DNA of 64,000 nucleotides from Isoetes taiwanensis (taxonomy: Eukaryota; Streptophyta; Lycopodiopsida; Isoetales; Isoetaceae). Positions 12,101 to 22,379 of the stretch are shown here, piece by piece. A program made the translations under genes and the position numbers. The stretch is from contig JAJEKV010000001.1 in assembly GCA_021234155.1 (NCBI GenBank), forward strand, positions 29,404,177 to 29,468,176. The letters run 5' to 3'. Below the pieces are notes generated by a model. It did not search any database. It had not been told where the DNA came from and saw only the letters and a program-made list of their open reading frames with translations. The stretch's first letter is position 1. Each line of letters opens with the position of its first letter.

Positions 12101-13128
12101 TTTGGCCAAAAAATATTTTCTGATTCCAAAATGTAATTTTTTTCTGATTTTTTTCTTCGCCTAAAAGCTACATAGAAAGAATATAGGAAGAATAAGAAGA
12201 TAATAAGTGACACTGATGGAATCTAAGCCTCAATTTTTCACATAGGCAATCTGGTTGCACATGCTGGCATATGCATGCATATCTATTGAAATGCCCATAT
12301 GATTGCAATTTCAGTTCCACGCTTAAGCCAATGGACTCCCACCTAAGCGAGTAAAGCCAATGGACTTCCATTTAAGTCAATAGTATTCTCATTGAAAAGC
12401 AATCGTGATCATGATTGCACACGTATCCTTGTGGTCTGCCTGACGTATACAAGAATGACTCTTTGGTTGTATCGTGAAGTTTTTGTTAGATCTAATTCTG
12501 CGGCCAGTGTTTCCTTTCTCTTATCTCTGGCTATGGTGTAGAGTCTATGCTCCGACTTTGGCTCTCGAGTCTGGCTTTGGCTTGCCGACGTTGGCGCTTA
12601 TGTCTCAAGATCGAGCCATTTTTTGCCAAGATTGAAGGTTTTCTTAAATCTTTTTATATTTCTTATATGTAACAATATTTTAACTTATTTCTTACCAACT
12701 TCTCCAATAGCCATTGCAAGTATGCTTTTTTTTGCTGCCATGGAGTCTATGCTTGTAGAAGATTTTACGGACTGAATGTTTCCTCTAATGTTACCAACCA
12801 ACTGATTTTTCACCTCCATATTCCTGAATTCTTCACCAAGAAACTCTCTAACTTCTTTATCTTTCATGAAATCACTCAAAACTTCTCTTTTCTCTTCAGT
12901 GTCCATTTTTGATGTATTTCTAACGAATGAAAACACTATATTCTCCATAATTTTACTCCTGCGAATGTTCCTTTGGCTGACACAACAAGAACTCTCTTGT
13001 AGAGTAGCTTGTTTTTCCTCTTTTCTTCGCTTTCGTTGCCTTCTTTTTTTTAAAGTCTCTTGTTCTGATGTCCTCTTCTTTTTTCCCTTTGAATTGTTCA
13101 CATTTGCGTCTTCCATAGCTATGTTCAT
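9194..13128 (-). pseudogene. DDE-transposase-like gene, three exons, disrupted
   Basis: Exon a runs 13128-12696 (Lys/Arg-rich N-terminus; donor GTAAGA). Exon b runs 11852-11716 (46 codons; acceptor TTACAG, donor GTTCAT). Exon c runs from 11046 (acceptor ATGCAG) to about 9194. The phases agree across both introns. The core in exon c has VVDFAENF (about 10425), YISDDTKHDTLFVQHA, WVFLDGAASQFKAARPFY and WNFFGSNHGKGEHDGKGAE, in the order seen in a widespread eukaryotic transposase-like family of unassigned function. A CFCVNC cysteine cluster lies near 9730-9747. Damage: frame changes near 10750-10790 and 10645, a frame change near 9860, an in-frame TGA at 9715-9717, and a shift near 9506. The joining of exon a is inferred from phase. 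I saw no terminal inverted repeats. Confidence 0.65.
11047..11715 (-). repeat. Intron filled with degenerate 'aactgcaact' repeats
   Basis: Between exons b and c of the transposase-like pseudogene. From about 11090 to 11590 the sequence is a loose, very imperfect array of words such as AACTACAACT, GCAACTG and AACTATAACT. No fixed period is visible. Confidence 0.5.
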
Positions 13129-13559
13129 CAAAAGAAATCTGATAACAAGAAGCTATTTGTCTGTGGTCTCAATAAAGAAGCTCGAATTTTCCACTTTCTC
13201 GTGTTACTGGTCTGATACCAAAGACAAGATTGGATGTACTCGTAATTGAGTTTTTGTAAAATAAAATCTGAAAGAAAGTAGTTTTTTTTGCCTTACTTGT
13301 TGGGGTGCGGTTGCAGTGATGGTATCGATTTTGCATGCCTTCATTTATGTGATCCTTCCCTTCCCTGATACAAACATGAGATCGTCTCCTCTCCTGGCAT
13401 TACCAGGTTCTTGGAAAAAAGCCAATCGAGTTTCTTGGAACTATTTTTTGAAAATTCCCTACGTGGCGGTGGTTGCGATAAGAGCCAAACGAATTTAGTA
13501 ATAGGGACGACCTACTTTTCAAACTATTTTTGAGGGGACAGGGGGGACAACCTAAATGA

Positions 13560-15450
13560 GACACTACATTGTGCTTTAACCCTCACACACATGTCACCCT
13601 TCATGAAAAGTTTATTCTTTCAAAAGTTTCTCCTAAATAAGTTATTTGGACTATTAAGGGGACATGTCATCATGTCACATCATCACTAATGCCTCCACAT
13701 CATCACACACGTGTCACACACATCATTTCCATCTCATCAAAAGTTTTGACTAGAAAAGAGATGTTTTGCCAACTTGTTTGACATCTCATCATCTCACATT
13801 GCCATGTCATCCTCTACTTGCCAACTCACCTTGCCTACTTGCCACTTCACCATATTCTTACCCCACGTCGAGCCAAAAAGTCAAAGTGTTTATTTTGCAA
13901 AGAAGAATCTTCCACGCCATAGAGCATCAAAAAAGATTCTGTTTGTAAAAAAGAAATTTCAAGAAAGGCCTCATATTGACCCTCATTTTCAGGTTCTTGG
14001 GAATTGTGCCTAAATTCAAAAGTGCAAAAAAAAAATCCTATCTACCCCCCCCTAGCCTAGACTCTCCCCCGTCCAATCTCCCCCCACCACGTGGTACACC
14101 CACGTGGGCATAGCACGTCAATTTAATAATCCACCTGGATTATCCCTTATATACCCATGTCTTCCCTTACGTAAAATGTCTGTGGGATATATAGTCAAAT
14201 TTTTTCAAGAACCGTAAAGCCCCTGTTGTGCCAAGATCCGTCTGTTTACCTCGAATTAACTGCCAAATCATCATGAAACAACCTCGGATTTGCTTAAATC
14301 ATGCCGAGAACCACTTAATTGAGCAAAAAGACAAGAATATAGGCCAAAATCGCCAAGAACAGGCTGGAACAGAACAAATTGAAAAGGGAAAATGATCATA
14401 GAAGGACTTCGAGGGCTTTCAGCAAAAAATTGGATCGAGACTTCTCTTAAGGAGACCGGTTCTGAAGATTTATGCTTGAATCTGCCTTCCGAGCATTAGA
14501 CATGTATGGATTATCTGATGTTTCCATTTTATTTGCTGATTTGAAGACCGACTTGATCCTGTACCCAAGACTACAGAGCTTGGGATCCTGTTTAATGACT
14601 ATGTGATTCTTAAATGAATGAAAATCCGGCCTATCTGAGTATAATTTTCTCTCTACTTCCTGAAAAAGGTAAAACAATAAGGTTTCTGAGCTTGTTAAGA
14701 GGTATGAGACATTTGCAGTAAGAAATTCGTGTAGGTAAGAGCATAAAAGGTGAGAAATCATTAAAAAAGAATACATATCCCATCAGCCAATAGAAATTTT
14801 AGCTTGCGTTACTTTCTTAAGCCAAAAATTGCATATTTAAGTCTATAATTGCATCTCAGACCAACCAAGTAGCTACTCGCTTGCAAATCATAAAAAGCTT
14901 TAGGATACATTCCAAAAAAAACAAAAAAAGAACCTCTAAAACTCGATTTGATAAAATCTTGCTTGCTGTTTTCTGACTGTGATAGTGTGTCAGACCAAAT
15001 CTTAAAATTGCAAGACATTTTGCACCTGTTTTGGCAAAAAGTGTGTTTGATCATTGTGTGCAGACATATTAAAAGGAGATCCGGGCATCAAAACACAAAA
15101 AAGACTCCTATCTTTAGATTTGCAGAAAATTGCTCTCTGCCAGGGATATTGGCCAAATATTGACCCAGTCAGGAATGCTTATTTGAGTCACTCATAAGGC
15201 ATCTGACTTTTGGCCTGGCATTCTTCAGGACCTTGATCAGCTGTCACATGTGAGATCATGATCAAATCTTTGTTTGCTTGCAAATGGCATTGTTCTTTTT
15301 AAAGAAGTCTTTTTTCTGATTTGGGAAAGCAGTTCAAAGTTTGTATTAAAGCTTAATTCTTGGAATTTTTTCACACAGAGTGGTTGCCTTAAGCAATCTG
15401 GAGGTTCTAAACCAATGAGGTTGAAGGTTTTGCCAGGAACACCTTCAACA
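13560..15450 (+). repeat. Family-B LTR, 3' part (copy 2)
   Basis: This is collinear, in the opposite orientation, with the solo LTR at 54400-57140. It carries the CATCATCACACACG block (13690), TAGAGCATCAAAAAAGATTC (13920), CCCACGTGGGCATAGCACG (14099), a TTATATACCC TATA-like word (14149), and the right end GTTTTGCCAGGAACACCTTC closing in AACA at 15450. The LTR start (TGCTGCCA) is absent, so it is 5'-truncated. Short open frames inside it have no domain. The LTR end directly abuts a gypsy RT fragment, which it would not do in an intact element. Confidence 0.7.
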
Positions 15451-15470
15451 ATAGGAAGGGAGGCATAAGC

Positions 15471-15663
15471 TTGAATCCAAAGAAGCGTGTATTCTTGTAT
15501 TCAAAAGGAGATCTACTAGGCCATGGAGTCTCCAGAAATGGTATCTAAGTGGCTCAAAACAAAGTGGAGGCCTTGGAGAAACTTACTCCTCCAAAAACTC
15601 TCAAGCAAGTAAAAAAGCTTCTTAGGTATGACCAATTTTTTGAGAATGTATGTATCTCCCTTC
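15471..15663 (+). pseudogene. Ty3/gypsy reverse transcriptase fragment
   Basis: About 64 codons match the thumb/connection end of a gypsy RT: LNPKKRVFLYSKGDLLGHGV, then NGI, an in-frame TAA, and KVEALEKLTPPKTLKQVKKL. This is the conserved stretch after the YxDD motif, where the hairpin strand reads 'F...LGH.VS..GI' and then 'K..A......P.....LR.FLG'. It is only a fragment, with nothing upstream, and is squeezed between an LTR end and a LINE fragment on the other strand. Confidence 0.75.
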
Positions 15664-15664
15664 T

Positions 15665-16173
15665 CACACACCGTAGGTCCTACTTCAAGTCCTAACTTGC
15701 CGAGGCGTAAGCTAAGAGGTCCACATCATTTGCGTATATCATCTGTTGGATGATATGGTGAACTTCCAAACTCCATATCGAGCAAGACAATCCTCAAGCA
15801 AATCAATGTAAAGTTCAAATAGCGTAGGAGAGAGTGGGCACCCCTTTTTTTTTTGAGAATCCAGATCTATGGATTGAATTCTTAGCTCGCATATTAATAA
15901 GCATCCATTCCTATCAAAAGTATACATAGCAAAGGCGCCATCTAAACAATAACGATAGCTAGTTAGCACTTTTTAAGTCATACCAAACTTTTCCATTTGG
16001 ATTGAAAAAGGAGTTTTGTTGGTAATCTCCAACTTGCAATGGAGAATGCACGTGCCGAATTTATCGTGATATGCCTTGGTAGATTGAACATCAAAAGGAA
16101 GACGTGCATACTTCCAGTTGCATGTTTCTACATGTCGAATGAATGATGTGACTTGCCAACACATCACATGCAT
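15665..16173 (-). pseudogene. LINE reverse transcriptase fragment
   Basis: On the minus strand, KKKGCPLSPTLFELYIDLLE (about 15800-15850) is the conserved palm segment of L1-type RTs. It is followed, after SSNR, by a frame reading MIYANDVDLLA at about 15690-15750. That is the YADD catalytic box with the first Asp changed to Asn (YAND). The frame upstream to 16173 is weaker and unassigned. This is a dead fragment, of the same general type as the LINE at the right end of the window. Confidence 0.65.
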
Positions 16174-16659
16174 ATTGAATCATCTTTTTTAGAGTGGTTT
16201 TTAGGTTGGGGTGGGAGTCACCATATGCCATAAAATATGTGATTGGACGCTGGACATGTGTGGAGCTAAGAAACTCGTAAAGACCATCGATTGGGAATTT
16301 TCCTGTTACTAGGTTTCTGTTACTATTTAAGGCCTGGCAAGCTGCTAGTTCTTTGGAGTCAAGGGAATGATTTTGGACAGAGTAAATGGGCTACAAACAT
16401 AGCACACATGTGCTCATAAGAGAAAGCACGAGCTTGAATCCATAACTAAGCTCCCAGAATATGAATAGGAGACCACACATAGCAGCAAAAAACAAATTGC
16501 GGAGCTCTGCCAAAATCTGGCTGATCTATTTTCTAGACCCACTGAGTATCCGAGATAGAGTTTTGGGATGGCTATTCATCAAGAACAAACACCTCTCTCG
16601 ATTTGGCAAAGCCAATATGGTGTTAAGCAAGCATTATGTTGTACTTTTGTTTAAGTTAA

Positions 16660-16950
16660 GTGCTTCTATACGGGCAACCCAAAGCGTGAAAGCATCTTGT
16701 TTGTTATACCAATTTGTTATCATCACTTGTGCAACCCAAAGTGCGAAAGCACTTTTTTTGTTAGGACAACAATGTGAATGAAATTTACCAATTCGTTATC
16801 ATCACTTAGGGCAACCCCAAGTGCGAAAGCACCTAGTTTGTTAGGATAACAACATAAAGAAAACTTGCGACTTTGTTATTATCATTTGGGCAACCACAAG
16901 ACAACAATGTGAATGAAATTTACTAATTAAGCAAAATCATCACTTAGGTT
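16660..16950. repeat. Imperfect tandem repeat, about 4 units
   Basis: The phrase GGCAACCCAAAGTGCGAAAGCA and variants recur at about 16674, 16731, 16811 and (decayed) 16889. The copies are separated by TTTGTTA ... GTTATCATCACTT segments and are 57-80 bp apart. It is non-coding. The flanking stretch 16174-16660 holds no gene I can support. Confidence 0.65.
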
Positions 16951-17154
16951 AAATGCCCTGTAGAAGCCGGCAGAATCTACCCAATATATCTTGCATTTAT
17001 CGTAGCGGAAAAGCAATGCACAAAGCTGGCAATATTCAATTCTTTAAGAAAGCAATTCCTCCGAAATTGGAGAGGAAACAGAGATCTCCCAGATCCTACT
17101 TAAGGATTGCCATTTAATTATTGTGCTGAAGTTCGTGTGGATATAGAAATTATT

Positions 17155-17275
17155 TCATGCACTGAAACATCAAAGTTATCACATCTGTAAGCACTTCCTT
17201 TATACCAGTATAATAAACACATTGAAACATCAAAGTTAACACATCTGTGTAAACAACCTCTTAATACCAGTATGA
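17155..17275. repeat. Tandem duplication downstream of DRE2
   Basis: CACTGAAACATCAAAGTTAT and CATTGAAACATCAAAGTTAA, both followed by CACATCTGT and a T-ATACCAGTAT segment, lie about 60 bp apart. The stretch from here to 18191 is otherwise non-coding and should include the 3' UTR of the DRE2 gene. Confidence 0.6.
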
Positions 17276-18191
17276 TAATCTTCAGCAGGTACCATGTACA
17301 GGACCCAACAGATTCATGGAGTAGCTAGACACTTCAATAAATAACAAAGAAGCCATTGATATATCAAAGGATCCTATCCCCAAACATCAAACATCTGGTC
17401 CGCACTTTCTTATTAACATATAATTTCACCATGAACTAGCTACGAGTTTCCGTAAACAGGAGGTATAAACCTCCATTCCATGCAAGTATGGTGCCAACCC
17501 TTAAGTATGGTCTCGTTTGCATTGAACATCTTAATTTACAGGAAAATAAACACATTATTCAGCTCCAGGTTCTATAACAGAAGTATCTGGTTAAGTTGAT
17601 GCAGTGGGCTGTCTCAAATTGACAATATCTTCTTGAACCATCTGATAGATTCATTAGACATTAAACACATGGCATCTCAACATCTTCGAATACACTCAAC
17701 ATTATGTGCTGCACTTTTGACATACAGTTATTGCTGCAAAATGTCATTACAGTCCCATCATGCTAGGGTACCATATCAGAACACATAGATGCCTTTCCAA
17801 GAAAGCATATCATTTTATACCATAAATTCGGAAATCGGATGGAATTTGCTTCAGCAGGTATAACGACTATATAGCCAGCTATATACTACCTGCAAGTGCC
17901 CATGTAAGCTTTTATTTATCTCGGGTGCACTATGCCAACTAATTAAATCAAGAAAACATAAGCAAAAGAAGAAAAAAGAAGATGCCCCAAGAGAATACTC
18001 ATTCTGAGAGTGATCTTTTATATTCAAAAAGTATTTCACTATGTTGTACTGCTAAAACAACTCCAATTGACATTGACCCATTCATGATTTTGCGGCATCC
18101 ACATGCCTGAAATGGTGAAAGATGACAAGAGCACCAAGCAACTTCATCGAACAATGTGCCCCATTCAAAAATGGCAATAGATAGTGCAATC

Positions 18192-19862
18192 TTACACATC
18201 TGCAGTGAGAAAAGCCTCAGATAGACTTATCTGCATAGAACCATTGAAAATAATAAGAAAAAAAAGCTTTTAAGAGCCTTAAAAAATTATGGGAAATATT
18301 CTTTTGTCACCTTTTCTCCAATCTTGAAGGGTGGCAGTCCACGATATGGGCATCCATTACAGCGAAAAGCATCTCCAAGACCACACTAAAAGAATTGCAA
18401 TGGATTATGAGAAGGTCAAATCCAAGATAAATGCCGTAAAGACACTATTAATCCCAATACTGACGTTTCCACAAGCAGACTGCGGATTAGCCAGCATATC
18501 AGTAGTTAGCTCTGCTTTTTCTTCTAGCTCTGCACGACCACATGTGCAGTTTTTACATGCCTTTCTTCCAGCATTTCCAACTTCACAATCGTCATCTACA
18601 GAATCATACATGTAAGACCATATCAACAAGAGTTCTTTAAAGTGCCCAAGTAAATAAGTTTACGTCTGCTGTACCTTTTGGTAATTCAGGTCGTCTCAAG
18701 TCCTCTTCGGTAAGCAAAGCATCCTCATCAATGAATTCATCATCGTCATTATCAAAGCCCAGATCTTTCAAATCAACAGTCCCATTTGTATTAGGAAGAA
18801 CAATGCCTCTTGCTTCAACAGAAATTGTTTCATCAAAAGAAAGGCGCACTGTTGTACCATTGCTTGCAGCTGAAGATGGATCATTTTACAAGAGATAATT
18901 TATCAGAAAAATATGTTTATTTCTAACAAATATCTGTTATTACAGCTATCACCTGGCTTTTTTATTTCCTTTTTCTTGATTGCAAAAGATGAGCCAGTCT
19001 CCCAAACAGGTTTCTTGGAACTTATCTACAACAGACACAAAATAAGAAACAAAAAAAGAAAAATGAAGATAAAGAACAATAAGTAGATATTACAATAGCA
19101 ACTTAGCAGACCATAATAGATTGCAGACCCGGGCTGCCAACATCGGCGGCAATATTTTCCAAAGCCTCTTTTGTCTCTGCCTCTATTAAACCCGCAAAAA
19201 GAATATTACGTTTCAAAGAAGCTTCTGTTTGGCACGACACTGTCATTGTTTCACCAACAACCTGCACAAAAATCCTTAGCAAACCTATAGCTGTTTACAT
19301 CGGAGTAAGAGACTGAACTTTGAAATGCATATACAATAAGTACCCCATTAGCAGTCATGTCTAAGGGCTCCTGTACAACAAGTATTCCTCCTGGCTTAAG
19401 CATTTGTGCAAACCCCACCAGGCATCCTGAAGAATGATATCCTGGAGTCCTTGCTAGAGAAATGATGGCATCATATGAGCTGGAGGTTGCTTCAAGCTTC
19501 CCAACTATGCCTGTTAAAAGCAATTCCAAGGAAATTACAGAACATAAACTGCCTAGCACCACTCGTTAAGCCAAATATGCAGGGACAGAAAACTAGGGGA
19601 GACACAGCTCACAAATCCAACTGGCAAAAAGAGATAAATTTCATTGCAATACTGCTATTCAATAGGCATTTTCTCCCTAAAATAAGACAATAATCTGCTG
19701 AGAGAAGTAACACAAACCCAGGCTAGAAGCCTGTGTAACGATTGCTAAGCTCTTGCCAGCAACAACTTTATCTTCGAAAGCTTGAAGGGCCCACGAGACC
19801 ACAGTTCCAGAAAGTGCAACTGCATCTGTAACCAAGAGGACAGCCGATTCCTTGACAACCAT
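18192..19862 (-). CDS. DRE2: Anamorsin homologue (CIAPIN1/Dre2), complete
   Basis: Cytosolic Fe-S protein assembly factor: in this family the protein takes electrons from a diflavin reductase (Tah18/ATR3) to serve cytosolic and nuclear Fe-S cluster assembly. There are eight coding exons, all GT-AG: 19862-19718, 19510-19344, 19261-19112, 19025-18953, 18869-18675, 18595-18465, 18385-18311 and 18230-18192. Together they give 975 nt, 324 residues plus TAA, with every phase consistent. The N-terminal half is the methyltransferase-like domain ([12 protein letters not shown]). A linker has an acidic run ([19 protein letters not shown]). The C-terminus has both Fe-S motifs: Cx9Cx2CxC ending [12 protein letters not shown], and Cx2Cx7Cx2C ([15 protein letters not shown]), the latter split by intron 6. 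It ends in a 13-codon exon, [12 protein letters not shown]. There is no disruption. The start is the first ATG after a 5' UTR splice site, and the length fits plant homologues. Confidence 0.95.
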
Positions 19863-20388
19863 TGTTTTCCGCGTAAGCTATGCTGCACATTTCAAAAAAC
19901 CATGGCCATTAGAACAGGCATGCAGCAGCCAAAACCGGGAAGTTCAATACATATATCTATTGACTGCAATTGAGACTTTGAATTCCTATATGAAGAAACA
20001 TCCCAAATTCAGCTATCTTGAATAGATTCATGTTGCTATATATTCTATATTTTCATGCCTTCGTGATGAAGAAACAAATATGCTTGATTGCAGACGATGA
20101 CAACTAGGCCACAGTTGGGGTCTAAAAGGCATTCCCTTTGACCTATTTTGCAAAGAAACGGATAAGCTATTGGCTTCACTACATTCGGAAGCGAAGCTTG
20201 GACATATAAAATAGAAACACCGAACAGACAACTTTGAAATAAAGCACTAAACCAAAAAATCACGGAATTGGCTTTAACGCCAGCAGAACTAAGCATGACG
20301 ACTCGATTACAAGTTTGGTACATGGCCCATGACGGAGAAGAAGAAAAGAGATTTGAATTTGGGAAGGGCAGGCAATAGGGATCCGCAC

Positions 20389-20475
20389 CTCAAAGGCACG
20401 ATGCAGGATGAACGTGTCGGCCTTCTCCGCTGCTTCTTTTGCTTCTTCGTCGTCGGACGAACTCTAAAAATGGCA
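20389..20475 (-). other. Probable 5' UTR exon of DRE2
   Basis: On the minus strand, a CG- and purine-rich leader ends at 20389 with TTTGAG followed by GTGCGG, a fair splice donor. The matching acceptor is ATGTGCAG just above 19882, so the second exon carries 20 bases of leader before the ATG at 19862-19860. This makes a roughly 500-base leader intron. The upstream limit is a guess. No TATA box was recognised; the promoter should lie at about 20480-20750. Confidence 0.55.
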
Positions 20476-20940
20476 CGAGCTCATTTTATAGCATGTTCTT
20501 CGGGTCGGAAGCATCCCCGGCAAACTTTACCGGTTGCCGGAATTGATGGTGAAGATAGGCCAACGTGGAGACTACAATATGACATGGACATCTTAGGGCC
20601 TGAAAGTTGGGACACGTAACGCGCGACTCGTGCTGTCAGATGGGAGGCGCGTGCAAGATCTGTTAGTTTTATATCGAATGGCCATTTAGGCTGAGTCATG
20701 GCTGATTGCACAAAAAGTAAGAGACAAAACTAGTGGAGCTTCCATTAGGGCCGGAACAGTTCTTGGGTAATGGGCGAGGTATTTTGTAAAGGTGCCATAT
20801 GACCAAATACATGAGAAGTAAAGTTAGTCACAATATTCACATGATATAACTAGCGACAAACTTCATGCATTTGGTTTGCTTTTATCTCTATATATAAACA
20901 CAACCAATTAGGTTGTGAGCAAGGCCATATTGCTACACAT

Positions 20941-21000
20941 TGTATTGTGTCCCATAGACTAATTGGTCTCTGAGGACGTTAAACCCAATTCAATTCTCTT
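20941..21000 (+). repeat. LINE/SINE-type 3' end, copy 1
   Basis: TGTGTCCCATAG, a 15-20 base gap, GAGGACGTTAAACCC, then AATTCAATTC. The same arrangement occurs at 24361, 28041 and, inverted, near 21960 and 34430. The SINE at 8859 ends in the similar TGACGTTAAAAC. I read these as 3' tails of short or truncated retroposons; the bodies upstream are not recognised. Confidence 0.45.
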
Positions 21001-21518
21001 ATGGAGGCAATTCGTAAGTTGTAGAGTATTTTATAGACATTTTTGTATAATATTCAACATCCAATTACTACCATATTTCCAATGTGTTGATGGTAATATT
21101 TAGTTTTGATTCTTTTATGGAAGCTCATATTATGAATTCGAAAATGAATTGAGGTTGCTATTGTATATAATCAAGCAAGATTCATCTTATAAACCTCGTA
21201 CTTGCAAGTTATAAAATTATTATCTGGTTTTTGTAGAGTTGCTAGGAGATATTGCTATATGTCTGTCATTGCAGTTTGTTAATTTGAAAAAATATGTGTC
21301 TTTATTACAAAGGCCTTACCTTGTTTTTTGGCTAGAAACCATGACAATGCACGATCGCATGGAGCTTTAGTTCAGAGCCCACAAGATATTCACTAAACAT
21401 AAAAATTGCTTGTGCTATTGTCAGTCAGTGATCGTGAAATCGAATGGCTTAGATTGCATGTGAGTAGAATATCGCAACATGGGGTAATTGATCCAGAGTA
21501 AGAGGTAATAAATCTATG

Positions 21519-21541
21519 TTTTTTTTTTTTTTTTTTTTTTT
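21519..21541. repeat. Poly-T tract
   Basis: An uninterrupted run of about 23 T in otherwise AT-rich non-coding DNA. It could be the poly-A tail of a minus-strand retroposon, but no body was identified beside it. Confidence 0.7.
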
Positions 21542-21811
21542 ATAAATAATAACTTATTCAATTGTTTTTGGGGTATGGTCTATGATCTCAAGGATAGTGA
21601 TTTATGCATTTATATCAAATCCCGCTGAAACCCCCTGTTATTGTGCTATATATTGAACTCATAAATCTATTATTCTTGAGTGGATGCAATAATTCTTTCC
21701 CCTTTTCTTGCTCTTTTCTTGGTATATTTTGGGCATATAAAGATCTAACAGCTATAGTTGTTGGTTATTTTTTCAGCGGCAGAAAACTTTTAAAAGAAAT
21801 AGAGACAGATT

Positions 21812-21881
21812 ATGGATGGATGGATGGATGGATGGATGGATGGATGGATGGATGGATGGATGGATGGATGGATGGATGGAT
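21812..21881. repeat. (ATGG)n microsatellite
   Basis: About 17 perfect units of the 4-bp repeat. Its open frame (a Met-Asp-Gly-Trp repeat) is an artefact of the repeat. It is followed by an AGAGATAGAGGGAGATAG-like purine stretch. Confidence 0.95.
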
Positions 21882-22233
21882 GAGACAGAATATAGGGAAT
21901 GAAGAGATAGAGGGAGATAGAGAAGAGATAGGGAGAGCATAGAGAGAAGAATTGAATTGAGTTTTATCGTCCATCCATGGAGACCACAATGTCTATGGCA
22001 GTCAATACAAGAAAGAGCACATGAAGCCGATTATTGTACAAAGATAAATCCATACATTTATACATATCAGTGCGTTGAAAGGCAAACATAGTTGGGCTCG
22101 TTGATCAAGAACCCTAGGATATAAGATGCTAGTAGAGACATTGCAGGTGTATGCAAAAGCAACATATAGTGGCTGGTTAGATGTAATCAGACAAACATAT
22201 CGTGCTCGGATAGTCACAAACTCGAGCAAATCT

Positions 22234-22270
22234 GGGGAGGGAGGGAGGGAGGGAGGGAGGGAGGGAGGGG
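22234..22270. repeat. (GGGA)n microsatellite
   Basis: About nine GGGA units on the plus strand, with G-runs of 3-4 at a regular spacing of one A. This is a textbook sequence pattern for a G-quadruplex. It is flanked by GAGAGAGAA purine stretches (to 22345). It lies about 350 bp from the (ATGG)n tract. Confidence 0.95.
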
Positions 22271-22379
22271 ATATAGAAGGAGGATAGAGAGAGAAGATAT
22301 GGAGGGAGGATAGAGAGAGAAGGTTTAGAAAGGAAATAGAGAAGACGATCATAACGTCTTGCTCATAACATCGTTATAT

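Noticed and set aside
21604-21942. 112-codon ORF with a repeated Met-Asp-Gly-Trp motif
   Set aside because: It is the translation of the (ATGG)n microsatellite.
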